A DNA stretch of 64,000 nt from Streptomyces lasiicapitis (GTDB taxonomy: Bacteria > Actinomycetota > Actinomycetes > Streptomycetales > Streptomycetaceae), in contig NZ_BMNG01000002.1 in NCBI RefSeq assembly GCF_014646335.1, positions 248,001-312,000 of the forward strand, given 5' to 3'. Positions 1 to 7,245 of this stretch are shown piece after piece (the first letter of the stretch is position 1; the number at the start of each line of letters is the position of its first letter). A model generated the notes under the pieces. That model was not told where the DNA came from and ran no database searches. It saw only the letters and a list, made by a program, of their open reading frames with translations. The translations under genes and the position numbers were made by a program.

Positions 1-1
1 G

Positions 2-37
2 CGACAGACCACCGCCGACACCGAGGGAACCGCATGA
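2..37 (+). CDS. C-terminal tail of an upstream gene (partial), possibly carnitine dehydrogenase
   Basis: The frame starting at base 2 reads RQTTADTEGTA and ends in a TGA that overlaps the ATG of the thioesterase gene (ATGA at 34-37), the usual layout of translationally coupled genes in this window. Thioesterases of this type commonly follow an L-carnitine dehydrogenase gene, which is a guess at the missing gene. Only eleven residues are visible, so the call rests on the overlap and not on the protein sequence. Confidence 0.35.
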   Translation, partial: RQTTADTEGTA

Positions 38-537
38 CCAGGGAGATCGCCCGGCGTCTGCCGCTGTACCGGCAGGTCGTCCCGTCCGAGTGGATCGACT
101 ACAACGGCCATATGAGCGAGGGCTATTACTCGCTCGCCTTCGGCTTCGCCACGGATGCCATGATGGACGCCACGGGCCTGCACGCCGCGTACCGCGAGAC
201 CACCGGCTGCTCCCTCTACACGGTCGAGGCCCACCTGCGGTATCTGCGCGACGTCGCCGAGGGCGCGCACCTCGCCGTACGCACCCGGGTGCTCGGTGTG
301 CACGGCAAGAAGGCGCACTTCGCGCATGAGCTGTACGTCGTCGACGGCGCCGCGGCCGGTCCGGCGCCGGACGCCGGTCCTGTGGCGACGACGGAGCTGC
401 TCGCGCTCCACGTCGACCAGGAGCTGGGGCGCGCGGTGGTGTTCCCGGACGCGGTGCGGGAGCGCTTCGCCGAGTTCGTGGAGCCGGCGCCGGAGTGGGC
501 GGGGCGGGCGATCGGGACTGTGACCGCCACTAAATAG
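34..537 (+). CDS. Hotdog-fold acyl-CoA thioesterase (4HBT-like)
   Basis: A 167-residue cytoplasmic protein of normal single-domain hotdog thioesterase length. The segment VPSEWIDYNGHMSEGYY at about residues 16-32 carries the Asp-Tyr-Asn-Gly-His-Met motif of the 4-hydroxybenzoyl-CoA thioesterase family, in which the Asp/Asn positions the water that hydrolyses the thioester. The N-terminal half fits the betainyl-CoA thioesterases linked to carnitine degradation. The ATG at 34 overlaps the stop of the preceding frame, implying coupling to an upstream dehydrogenase. The substrate is inferred; the fold is fairly sure. The stop codon lies inside a 16-bp palindrome. Confidence 0.8.
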   Translation: MTREIARRLPLYRQVVPSEWIDYNGHMSEGYYSLAFGFATDAMMDATGLHAAYRETTGCSLYTVEAHLRYLRDVAEGAHLAVRTRVLGVHGKKAHFAHELYVVDGAAAGPAPDAGPVATTELLALHVDQELGRAVVFPDAVRERFAEFVEPAPEWAGRAIGTVTATK

Positions 538-550
538 AGCGTTCGCTCTA
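535..550. promoter_or_regulatory. Perfect 16-bp palindrome TAGAGCGTTCGCTCTA
   Basis: Arms TAGAGCG/CGCTCTA flank a TT centre and include the thioesterase stop codon. There is no T-tract, so a simple intrinsic terminator is less likely than a binding site for a dimeric TetR- or GntR-type repressor controlling the GH4 gene that follows at 686. Function is inferred from symmetry only. Confidence 0.45.
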
Positions 551-685
551 GTCGTGGTTCTGGTCCAGCGCCGGTCCGGGTCCCGGTTCGGGCGACCCCG
601 TGTTCCGCATGGCATGGTCCAAAGTGGTAGGTGTTCAGCGCGATTTTCAACTGTTCACTGTGACTGCGGGCAAGGTGGTTCAGAC

Positions 686-2026
686 GTGAGGCTGGCAATT
701 CTGGGTGGCGGCGGGTTCCGTGTGCCGCTGGTGTACCGGGCCCTGCTCGCCGACCGTGCGGAGGGCAGGGTCACCGAGGTCGTCCTGCACGACGTGGACG
801 CCGCCCGGGTCGGGGCGATCGCGCGGGTGCTCGCCGAGCAGGCCGCGGGGGTGCCCGCCGCGCCCGCCGTGCGGGTCACCACCGACCTCGACGACGCGCT
901 GCGCGGCGCCGACTTCGTGTTCTCCGCGATCCGGGTCGGCGGCCTTGAGGGCCGGGCCGCCGACGAGCGGGTGGCGCTCGCGGAAGGCGTGCTCGGGCAG
1001 GAGACGGTCGGCGCGGGCGGCATCGCGTACGGACTGCGGACGGTGCCCGTCGCCGTCGACATCGCCCGGCGCGTCGCGCGGCTCGCGCCGGACGCGTGGG
1101 TCATCAACTTCACCAACCCGGCGGGCCTGGTCGCCGAGGCCATGTCCCGGCACATCGGCGACCGCGTCATCGGCATCTGCGACTCGCCCGTCGGACTCGG
1201 GCGGCGCGTCGCGGGGCTGCTCGGCGCCGAGCCGGGCCGGGCGCGGCTCGACTATGTGGGCCTCAACCACCTGGGCTGGCTGCGCGGCCTCCACGTCGAC
1301 GGCGAGGACCTGCTGCCGCGGCTGCTCGCCGACCGCGACCTCCTCGAAGCCTTCGAGGAGGGCAAGCTCTTCGGCGCCGACTGGCTCCAGTCCCTCGGCG
1401 CGATCCCCAACGAATACCTGCACTACTACTACTTCAACCGCGAGGCGGTCGGCGCCTACCGGGCCGCCGAGCAGACCCGCGGCGCGTTCCTGCGCGACCA
1501 GCAGGCCCGCTTCTACGAGGAGATGCGGAACCCGGAGGCGGGCGCGTTCAAGACGTGGGACGCCACCCGCGCCGAGCGCGAGGCGACGTACATGGCGCAC
1601 AGCCGGGAGGCCGCCGGAGCGGGGGAGCGGGCTCCCGAGGACATGGAGTCCGGCGGCTACGAGCGGGTGGCCCTCGCCCTGATGCGCGCCATCTCCCGTG
1701 ACGAACACGCGACGTTGATCCTGAACGTCCGCAACCGCGGGACGCTCCCGGAGCTCGACGCGGACGCGGTCATCGAGGTGCCGTGCCTGGTGGACGCCTC
1801 CGGCCCGCACCCGACAGCCGTGTCGCCGCTGCCCGGCCACGCCACGGGTCTGGTGTGCGCGGTCAAGGCGGTCGAACGCGAGGTGCTCGCCGCGGCGGAG
1901 AGCGGTTCGCGCGCCACTGCCGTCAAGGCGTTCGCGCTGCACCCACTGGTCGACTCGGTGTCCGTGGCCCGCCGCCTCATGGACGGCTACGCAGGAGCTC
2001 ACCCGGGCCTGGCCTACCTGACCTGA
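686..2026 (+). CDS. GH4 family NAD-dependent 6-phospho-beta-glucosidase
   Basis: A 446-residue family 4 glycoside hydrolase, which cleaves 6-phospho-glucosides by a redox mechanism needing NAD+ and a divalent metal. The N-terminus VRLAILGGGGFRVP is the Rossmann NAD-binding loop. NFTNPAGLV at about 139-147, GICDSP near 165 and GLNHLGW near 194 are the conserved GH4 blocks, the last two supplying the metal-binding Cys and His. The frame is open from 554, but the Rossmann strand should be at the very N-terminus, so GTG 686 is chosen. No PTS or ABC sugar genes lie beside it, so its sugar supply is not evident here. Confidence 0.88.
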   Translation: MRLAILGGGGFRVPLVYRALLADRAEGRVTEVVLHDVDAARVGAIARVLAEQAAGVPAAPAVRVTTDLDDALRGADFVFSAIRVGGLEGRAADERVALAEGVLGQETVGAGGIAYGLRTVPVAVDIARRVARLAPDAWVINFTNPAGLVAEAMSRHIGDRVIGICDSPVGLGRRVAGLLGAEPGRARLDYVGLNHLGWLRGLHVDGEDLLPRLLADRDLLEAFEEGKLFGADWLQSLGAIPNEYLHYYYFNREAVGAYRAAEQTRGAFLRDQQARFYEEMRNPEAGAFKTWDATRAEREATYMAHSREAAGAGERAPEDMESGGYERVALALMRAISRDEHATLILNVRNRGTLPELDADAVIEVPCLVDASGPHPTAVSPLPGHATGLVCAVKAVEREVLAAAESGSRATAVKAFALHPLVDSVSVARRLMDGYAGAHPGLAYLT

Positions 2027-2049
2027 GCACGCCCTGACATGATCACGGA

Positions 2050-2433
2050 ATGACCGACGACATGTCGCAGGCCGCCGCCCGCCCCTGCACCCTGGTGGTG
2101 TGCAGGGGCTGTTGCTGCGGCGACCCGGTCAAGCATCCCGGCACGGACCACGCGGCCCAACTGGCGCGCCTGCGCGCGGCGGCGGCCGTATCGGACGGCG
2201 GTTTCACGGTACGCACCAGCGACTGCCTCGGCCCCTGCGGCCAGGCCAACATCGTCGTCGTACGCCCCTCCCGCGCGGGCCGCGCCCAGGGCGGCAGACC
2301 GACCTGGGTGGGTTTCGCCCTGGACGACGCCTCCCTGGACGACATCCTCACCTGGGCAGAGGCGGGCGGCCCCGGCCTGGCGGACCCACCACCGGCCTTG
2401 ACCCTGCAAGTGGTCGACCCGCGGCAGGGCTAG
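2050..2433 (+). CDS. (2Fe-2S) ferredoxin domain protein, thioredoxin-like fold
   Basis: A 127-residue soluble protein with two cysteine groups, VVCRGCCCGD near residue 17 and SDCLGPCGQANIVVV near residue 57. This spacing is that of thioredoxin-like [2Fe-2S] ferredoxins (the NuoE-like shethna type). It begins 23 bases after the GH4 stop, on the same strand, and may be cotranscribed. It probably acts as a small electron carrier, but no redox partner is encoded nearby. Four cysteines occur in the first group (CRGCCCG), so which ones bind the cluster cannot be told by eye. Confidence 0.75.
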   Translation: MTDDMSQAAARPCTLVVCRGCCCGDPVKHPGTDHAAQLARLRAAAAVSDGGFTVRTSDCLGPCGQANIVVVRPSRAGRAQGGRPTWVGFALDDASLDDILTWAEAGGPGLADPPPALTLQVVDPRQG

Positions 2434-2461
2434 GCCTGTTCCGCGTCAGACTTGCTCCGCG

Positions 2462-2965
2462 TCAGGCCTGCCCGAGCACCTGGTCCAGGAAGCCGTTGAG
2501 GTTGCGCGTCGTGCGCTCGTTCTGCTCTTCCAGGGTGAGGCTTTCCTCGAAGCGGCGGGCCAGGGCCGACTGCTTCTTGCCGCGTACGTAGAGGGAGCAG
2601 GCGAGATCGGCGCAGATGTACAGGCCGACCGTGTTGCCCTGGCGTCCGGCCTCGCCCGCGCGCGGTGCGACGAGGAGCGTGATGCCCGAACCTGCCTGCG
2701 GGGTCACGCACACCGAGCAGATGCTGGACTTCAGGGCGGAGCGGCGGGCGCCCGTGGAGGCGCGCAGCGCGATGCCGACGAGTTCGCCGTCCCGTTCCGT
2801 CACGGCATAGCCGCGGTCCGGGGCCTTGGGGTCACGCCAGCCCAGGAAGTCCAGGTCGGACCAGGGCGTCCCGGTGAAGTCCGCGGGCAGGCTGAGGCGC
2901 CGTGTCTCGCCTTTGGAACAGTTCACGAACGACGCACGTATTTCTTTTTCACCGAGAGCACGCAT
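2462..2965 (-). CDS. FBP domain protein (FusB-type, EF-G-binding zinc finger)
   Basis: A 167-residue protein matching the actinobacterial FBP family, related to the C-terminal treble-clef zinc finger of FusB/FusC, which binds elongation factor G and can rescue fusidic-acid-stalled ribosomes. Cysteine pairs ICSVC (about residue 87) and ICADLAC (about residues 117-123) are the zinc ligands. The C-terminal helix with RRFEESLTLEEQNERTTRNLNGFL is typical. It converges on the ferredoxin gene with a 28-bp gap. A role in translation is family knowledge; fusidic acid resistance is not implied by the sequence alone. Confidence 0.78.
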   Translation of the reverse strand: MRALGEKEIRASFVNCSKGETRRLSLPADFTGTPWSDLDFLGWRDPKAPDRGYAVTERDGELVGIALRASTGARRSALKSSICSVCVTPQAGSGITLLVAPRAGEAGRQGNTVGLYICADLACSLYVRGKKQSALARRFEESLTLEEQNERTTRNLNGFLDQVLGQA

Positions 2966-3023
2966 GATCGAGAAGGTATCAATCGGACTGGAACGGCGTC
3001 TTTTTCTTTTTCGGGACGGATTG

Positions 3024-3854
3024 CTACCCCGGCACCCGCGCCGCCCGGAACGGGATGTGCCGCCGCAGCCGGAAGCCCAATGATTCGTACAGCCGGATCG
3101 CGCCCGTGTTGCGCGCCGCCGTGTGCAGGAACGGAGTCTCGCCGCGCTCCCGAATTCCGTACGCCACGGCCAGTACGAGGCGGGACGCGAGGCCCCGGCC
3201 GCGGTACGCCGGGTCGGTGCAGACCGCGCTGATCTCCGTCCAGCCCGGCGGGTGCAGCCGTTCCCCGGCCATCGCGATCAGGGCGCCCTCGTGACGTATG
3301 CCCAAATATGTTCCGAGTTCGATGGTGCGCTCCCGGAACGGGCCGGGCTCCGTGCGCGCCACCAGGGCCAGCATCTCCGGTACGTCGCCGGGGCCGAGCC
3401 GCACCGCCTCGGCGTCCGGCGCCGCCGCGAGGCCGCCGTCGTCCACGAGCTGCACCCCGGTGATGTCGAAGGTCAGCTCCCAGCCGTCGGGCACGTCCGC
3501 CGTCACCCCGGGCAGCGGCACCTGGCCCCCCGGCCCGGCAAAGGCGGCCAGGTCCGCCCAGTCCGCCGCGTCCGGCTCGGCCGGGATCCCCAGCCACGGC
3601 GACACGTCGTGCGGGTAGCGCACGACGCGCCCCCGCCGCTCGGCGAAGCGCGCGTGCGGGCCGGTGAGGGAGGCGTGGCCGGGGTTGTCGAGGGGGTGCG
3701 GGACGTTGAAGCCGGTGGGGGCCGGAGTCGGGGGCTGAGGCAGTGCTTGAGGTGGTGCCTGGGCCGGCGGCTGCGTGGAGGCCTGCGCCGAGGGCCGGTT
3801 CGGCGCCTGAGGCTGCGACTGGGCTCGCGCCGGACCTCGCGTCGGCGCCCTCAC
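3024..3854 (-). CDS. GNAT family N-acetyltransferase
   Basis: A 276-residue protein with a C-terminal GNAT fold. ISAVCTDPAYRGRGLASRLVLAV (about 205-227) holds the acetyl-CoA pyrophosphate loop R-G-x-G-L-A, followed by NTGAIRLYESLGF. Residues 1-47 are a Pro/Gln/Ala-rich linker of low complexity, unusual for the family. No ATG precedes the conserved part, and GTG at 3854 overlaps the stop of the upstream oxidoreductase (GTGA), so the linker appears to be translated through coupling. The acetylated substrate is unknown. Confidence 0.8.
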   Translation of the reverse strand: MRAPTRGPARAQSQPQAPNRPSAQASTQPPAQAPPQALPQPPTPAPTGFNVPHPLDNPGHASLTGPHARFAERRGRVVRYPHDVSPWLGIPAEPDAADWADLAAFAGPGGQVPLPGVTADVPDGWELTFDITGVQLVDDGGLAAAPDAEAVRLGPGDVPEMLALVARTEPGPFRERTIELGTYLGIRHEGALIAMAGERLHPPGWTEISAVCTDPAYRGRGLASRLVLAVAYGIRERGETPFLHTAARNTGAIRLYESLGFRLRRHIPFRAARVPG

Positions 3855-4771
3855 GTCCCCACCTCGATCACGACCTTGCCCAGCGCGTGCCCCGTCTCGA
3901 CGGCCCGCAGCGCCTCGCCCGCGCGGGCGAGCGGGAACGTCGCCGTGATGTGCGGCCGGAGCACGTCCGCCGCGGCGAGTTCGGCCACCGCCTCCAGCGT
4001 GGCCGCGTCCCGGGCCCGCGCCACGGGCGAGCCGCCAAGGTCGGCCACGACCTGCTTGCCGCCCGCCGTGATGAGCTTCGTGCGGTCCGCGACCAGTTCC
4101 GCGACCGTCCGCAGATGCTCCCCGCCGACCAGGTCGAAGACGCCGTCGACGCCGTCCGGGGCGAGGGCGCGGACGCGCTCCACGAGGTCGGGCCCCGGCG
4201 CCACATGGACCGCGCCGAGGGACTCGACGAAGTCCTTCTTGCCCTCGCTCGCCGTACCGATCACCCGCAGCCCCAAGTGCCGCGCGAGCCGCACCGCGTT
4301 GCCGCCCACACCCCCGCCCGCGCCGGTGACAAGCAGCGTCGCCCCGGCGGGCAGCGCGAGCTGACGCACCCCGTCGTAGGCGGTGGCCGCGGCCACCGGC
4401 AGCGTCGCGGCCTCGGCAAAGGAGACGCCGGACGGCTTGCGCGCGGCCACCGCGACGGGCAGCAGCGTGTACTCGGCGTACCCGCCGGTGAGCGTGGACC
4501 CGAACACCGCGTCCCCCACGGCGAACCCCTCGACGCCGGGCCCGGTCCGCGCCACCACGCCCGCGGCCTCGCTGCCGAGCACCTCGGGCAGTTCCGCGGG
4601 CGCCTGGCCCGGCCTGCGATAGCCGCCGCGCAGCTTGAAGTCGACGGGGTTCACGCCCGCCGCCCGCACCGCGATCAGCAGCTCGCCCGGCCCGGGCTCC
4701 GGCGGCTCCCGGTCGACGAGGGCCTCCACCTCGGGGCCGCCGTGCCGGGTGAATACGTACGCCTTGGCCAT
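3851..4771 (-). CDS. NADP-dependent quinone oxidoreductase (MDR superfamily)
   Basis: A 306-residue zinc-independent medium-chain reductase of the quinone oxidoreductase type. MAKAYVFTRHGGPEVEAL is the typical N-terminus. GAGGGVGGNAVRLARHLG (about 149-166) is the Rossmann NADP loop. The zinc-binding cysteines of alcohol dehydrogenases are absent. It likely reduces quinones or alpha,beta-unsaturated carbonyls in the cytoplasm. It is the first gene of a two-gene operon with the GNAT gene (4-bp overlap). The specific substrate cannot be told. Confidence 0.82.
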   Translation of the reverse strand: MAKAYVFTRHGGPEVEALVDREPPEPGPGELLIAVRAAGVNPVDFKLRGGYRRPGQAPAELPEVLGSEAAGVVARTGPGVEGFAVGDAVFGSTLTGGYAEYTLLPVAVAARKPSGVSFAEAATLPVAAATAYDGVRQLALPAGATLLVTGAGGGVGGNAVRLARHLGLRVIGTASEGKKDFVESLGAVHVAPGPDLVERVRALAPDGVDGVFDLVGGEHLRTVAELVADRTKLITAGGKQVVADLGGSPVARARDAATLEAVAELAAADVLRPHITATFPLARAGEALRAVETGHALGKVVIEVGT

Positions 4772-5013
4772 GTGTCCTCGCTCCGCTCCCTGCGACCTGT
4801 GCCCCGCGCGCCCCGCGGCGCGCGGAACTTCTCAACGATCACAAGGAGAGGCATCCTTCCCGCATTCCTGGGCAGGGCAGAGTTCACGCTCCCGCAACGC
4901 GGACACCTGCCCTGCGACACGGTGCCGCCCGCCCCTTCCGTAACCATGCTCGCCTTGACACACTTCACCCGCTCACGTCCCCCCACATACACATCACGCG
5001 AGGTCATTTCCCC

Positions 5014-7071
5014 ATGCCTGAACTCAACCGGCGCCGTTTCATGCAACTGGCGGGCGGCACCGCGGCGTTCTCCGTGCTCTCCGAGAGCATCGGCCGCGCC
5101 GCGACCCTGCCCGCGCGGCGCCGCTCGCGCTCCATCCAGGACGTCGAGCACATCGTCGTGCTGATGCAGGAGAACCGTTCCTTCGACCACTACTTCGGCA
5201 CCATGAAGGGCGTGCGCGGCTTCGGCGACCCCCGCCCGGTGACGCTGCCCAGCGGCAAGCCGGTGTGGCACCAGGCGGGCGGCGGCAAGGAAGTCCTGCC
5301 GTTCCACCCGGACGCGGACGACCTGGGCATGCAGTTCATCGCGGGCCTCGACCACGACTGGGCCGGCGGGCACAAGGCGTTCAACAACGGCGCGTACGAC
5401 CAGTGGATCCCCGCCAAGTCCGAGCGGACCATGGCATATCTGACGCGTGGGGACATTCCGTTCCACTACGCCCTCGCGGACGCCTTCACCGTCTGTGACG
5501 CCTACCACTGTTCGTTCATCGGGGCCACCGACCCCAACCGCTACTACATGCTCACGGGCCACACCGGCAACGACGGCAAGGGCGGCGGCCCGGTCCTCGG
5601 CAACCAGGAGGCGGGCTACGGCTGGACGACGTACGCCGAGCGCCTGCAGCAGGCCGGTGTGGACTGGAAGGTCTACCAGGACATCGGCGACGGCCTGGAC
5701 GCGGCGGGCAAATGGGGCTGGATCGAGGACGCCTACCGCGGCAACTACGGCGACAACTCCCTGCTGTACTTCAACACCTTCCGCGGCGCAAAGCCCGGCG
5801 ACCCGCTCTTCGACAAGGCCCGCACCGGCACCAACGCCAAGGCCGGCGACGGCCTCTTCGACCGTCTGACCGCCGACGTCAAGGCCGACAAGCTGCCGCA
5901 GATCTCCTGGATCGCCGCGCCCGAGGCCTTCACCGAGCACCCCAACTGGCCGGTGAACTACGGCGCCTGGTACATCGCGAAGGTCCTGGACGCGCTGACC
6001 TCCAACCCGGAGGTGTGGAGCAAGACCGCGGTCTTCATCACCTACGACGAGAACGACGGCTACTTCGACCACATCGTGCCGCCGTACGTCCCCTCCTCGG
6101 CGAACCAGGGCCTGTCGACGGTCGACACCAAGCTGGACTACTTCCCCGGCAACGCGCAGTACGCGGCCGGGCACTACGGCCTCGGCCAGCGCGTCCCGAT
6201 GGTCGTCGTGTCGCCGTGGAGCACCGGCGGGTTCGTGTGCTCGCAGGTGCTCGACCACACGTCGATCATCCGGTTCATGGAGAAGCGCTTCGGCGTGCAC
6301 GAGCCGAACATCTCGCCGTGGCGGCGCGCCGTCTGCGGCGACCTGACGGCCGCGTTCGACTTCACCGGCAAGGACACCGACCCGGCCGACCTGCCGGACA
6401 CCGCCGCCTACGAGCCGCCGGACGACGACCGCCACCCCGACTACTACCCGAAGCCGCCCGCGAGCCCCGCCCTGCCCAAGCAGGAGCGCGGCTCGCGGCG
6501 CGCGCGGGCGCTGCCGTACGCCCCCGTGGTGGACGGTCTCGCGACGCCCGCCGACGGGAAGTTCAAGCTGACCTTCGGCGGCGGTGACGCTGCGGGCGTG
6601 TGCTTCCACGTGCGCTCAGGCAACCGCACCGATGGTCCGTGGACGTACACCACCGAGGCGGGCAAGACGCTGTCCGACGCCTGGAACTCGGCGTACTCGG
6701 GCGGCAGCCACGACCTGACCGTGTTCGGGCCGAACGGCTTCCTGCGTGCCTTCAAAAACCCCGGCAAGAAGGCGGGGCCGGAGGTCACCGCCCGCCATGA
6801 CAAGGCGACGGGCAACATCAAGCTGACGTTCACCAACGGGGGCGCCGCCGACGCCAACCTGACGGTGACCAACGCCTATGGCGGCGCGAAGGAGACCTTC
6901 AAGGTCAAGCCCGGCGCGTCCGTCCAGCACACCGTGGACCTGCGCGCCTCCAAGCGCTGGTACGACCTGACCGTCGTTTCCGACACCGACGCGGGGTTCC
7001 TGCGGAGGCTTGCCGGACACGTGGAGAACGGGCAGGCCGGAGTGAGTGACCCCGCCATCGCCACTGCCTGA
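5014..7071 (+). CDS. Secreted phosphocholine-specific phospholipase C
   Basis: A 685-residue exported phosphoesterase. The N-terminus NRRRFMQLAGGTAAFSVL is a twin-arginine signal. DVEHIVVLMQENRSFDHYFG (about 49-68) is the signature of the bacterial non-haemolytic/acid phosphatase-like phospholipase C family, with the catalytic Asn-Arg-Ser-Phe-Asp block. TYDENDGYFDHIVPP (about 347-361) and GLGQRVPMVVVSPW are further conserved metal-site segments. Two C-terminal beta domains (about 505-585 and 590-675) match the phosphocholine-specific subgroup. It releases phosphocholine from lipids outside the cell, likely for phosphate scavenging. ATG 5014 gives the intact Tat signal. Confidence 0.92.
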   Translation: MPELNRRRFMQLAGGTAAFSVLSESIGRAATLPARRRSRSIQDVEHIVVLMQENRSFDHYFGTMKGVRGFGDPRPVTLPSGKPVWHQAGGGKEVLPFHPDADDLGMQFIAGLDHDWAGGHKAFNNGAYDQWIPAKSERTMAYLTRGDIPFHYALADAFTVCDAYHCSFIGATDPNRYYMLTGHTGNDGKGGGPVLGNQEAGYGWTTYAERLQQAGVDWKVYQDIGDGLDAAGKWGWIEDAYRGNYGDNSLLYFNTFRGAKPGDPLFDKARTGTNAKAGDGLFDRLTADVKADKLPQISWIAAPEAFTEHPNWPVNYGAWYIAKVLDALTSNPEVWSKTAVFITYDENDGYFDHIVPPYVPSSANQGLSTVDTKLDYFPGNAQYAAGHYGLGQRVPMVVVSPWSTGGFVCSQVLDHTSIIRFMEKRFGVHEPNISPWRRAVCGDLTAAFDFTGKDTDPADLPDTAAYEPPDDDRHPDYYPKPPASPALPKQERGSRRARALPYAPVVDGLATPADGKFKLTFGGGDAAGVCFHVRSGNRTDGPWTYTTEAGKTLSDAWNSAYSGGSHDLTVFGPNGFLRAFKNPGKKAGPEVTARHDKATGNIKLTFTNGGAADANLTVTNAYGGAKETFKVKPGASVQHTVDLRASKRWYDLTVVSDTDAGFLRRLAGHVENGQAGVSDPAIATA

Positions 7072-7084
7072 GGATTTGCCGCAT

Positions 7085-7183
7085 GGGGCTTCGCCCCTTT
7101 CCCCCTGATCGGCGCTCCGCGCCTCGCCCTCAAACGCCGGGCGGGCTACAGCCCGCCCCCTGGCGAGGCTTGGAGCGCCGATC
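7085..7183. repeat. Copy 1 of an intergenic hairpin repeat; likely terminator
   Basis: A GGGGCTTCGCCCC hairpin is followed by a nested stem. Arms at 7107-7128 and 7162-7183 pair over 22 positions with two mismatches, and inside them GGGCGGGCT (7139-7147) pairs with AGCCCGCCC (7150-7158). The core CCTCAAACGCCGGGCGGGCT recurs with one change at 25.9 and 33.6 kb. It lies just after the phospholipase gene, so it probably ends that transcript. Similar repeats are widespread between Streptomyces genes. Confidence 0.75.
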
Positions 7184-7245
7184 GGGGCGCCTCGCAAGGC
7201 CCGCCGAAAATCCCTGAACGCCCCGCCCCCGGCGCCCTAGCATGC

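Noticed and set aside
608..640. DasR/GntR-like half site TGGTCCAAAGTGGTA before the GH4 gene
   Set aside because: The two halves are not inverted repeats of each other, and the expected ACTGGTCTAGACCAGT pattern is not met.
4961..4984. Possible PHO box (CTTCACCCGCT-CACGTCCCCCC) before the phospholipase C gene
   Set aside because: Only the first 11-mer resembles the GTTCACC unit; the second does not fit, so PhoP control is not supported by this alone.
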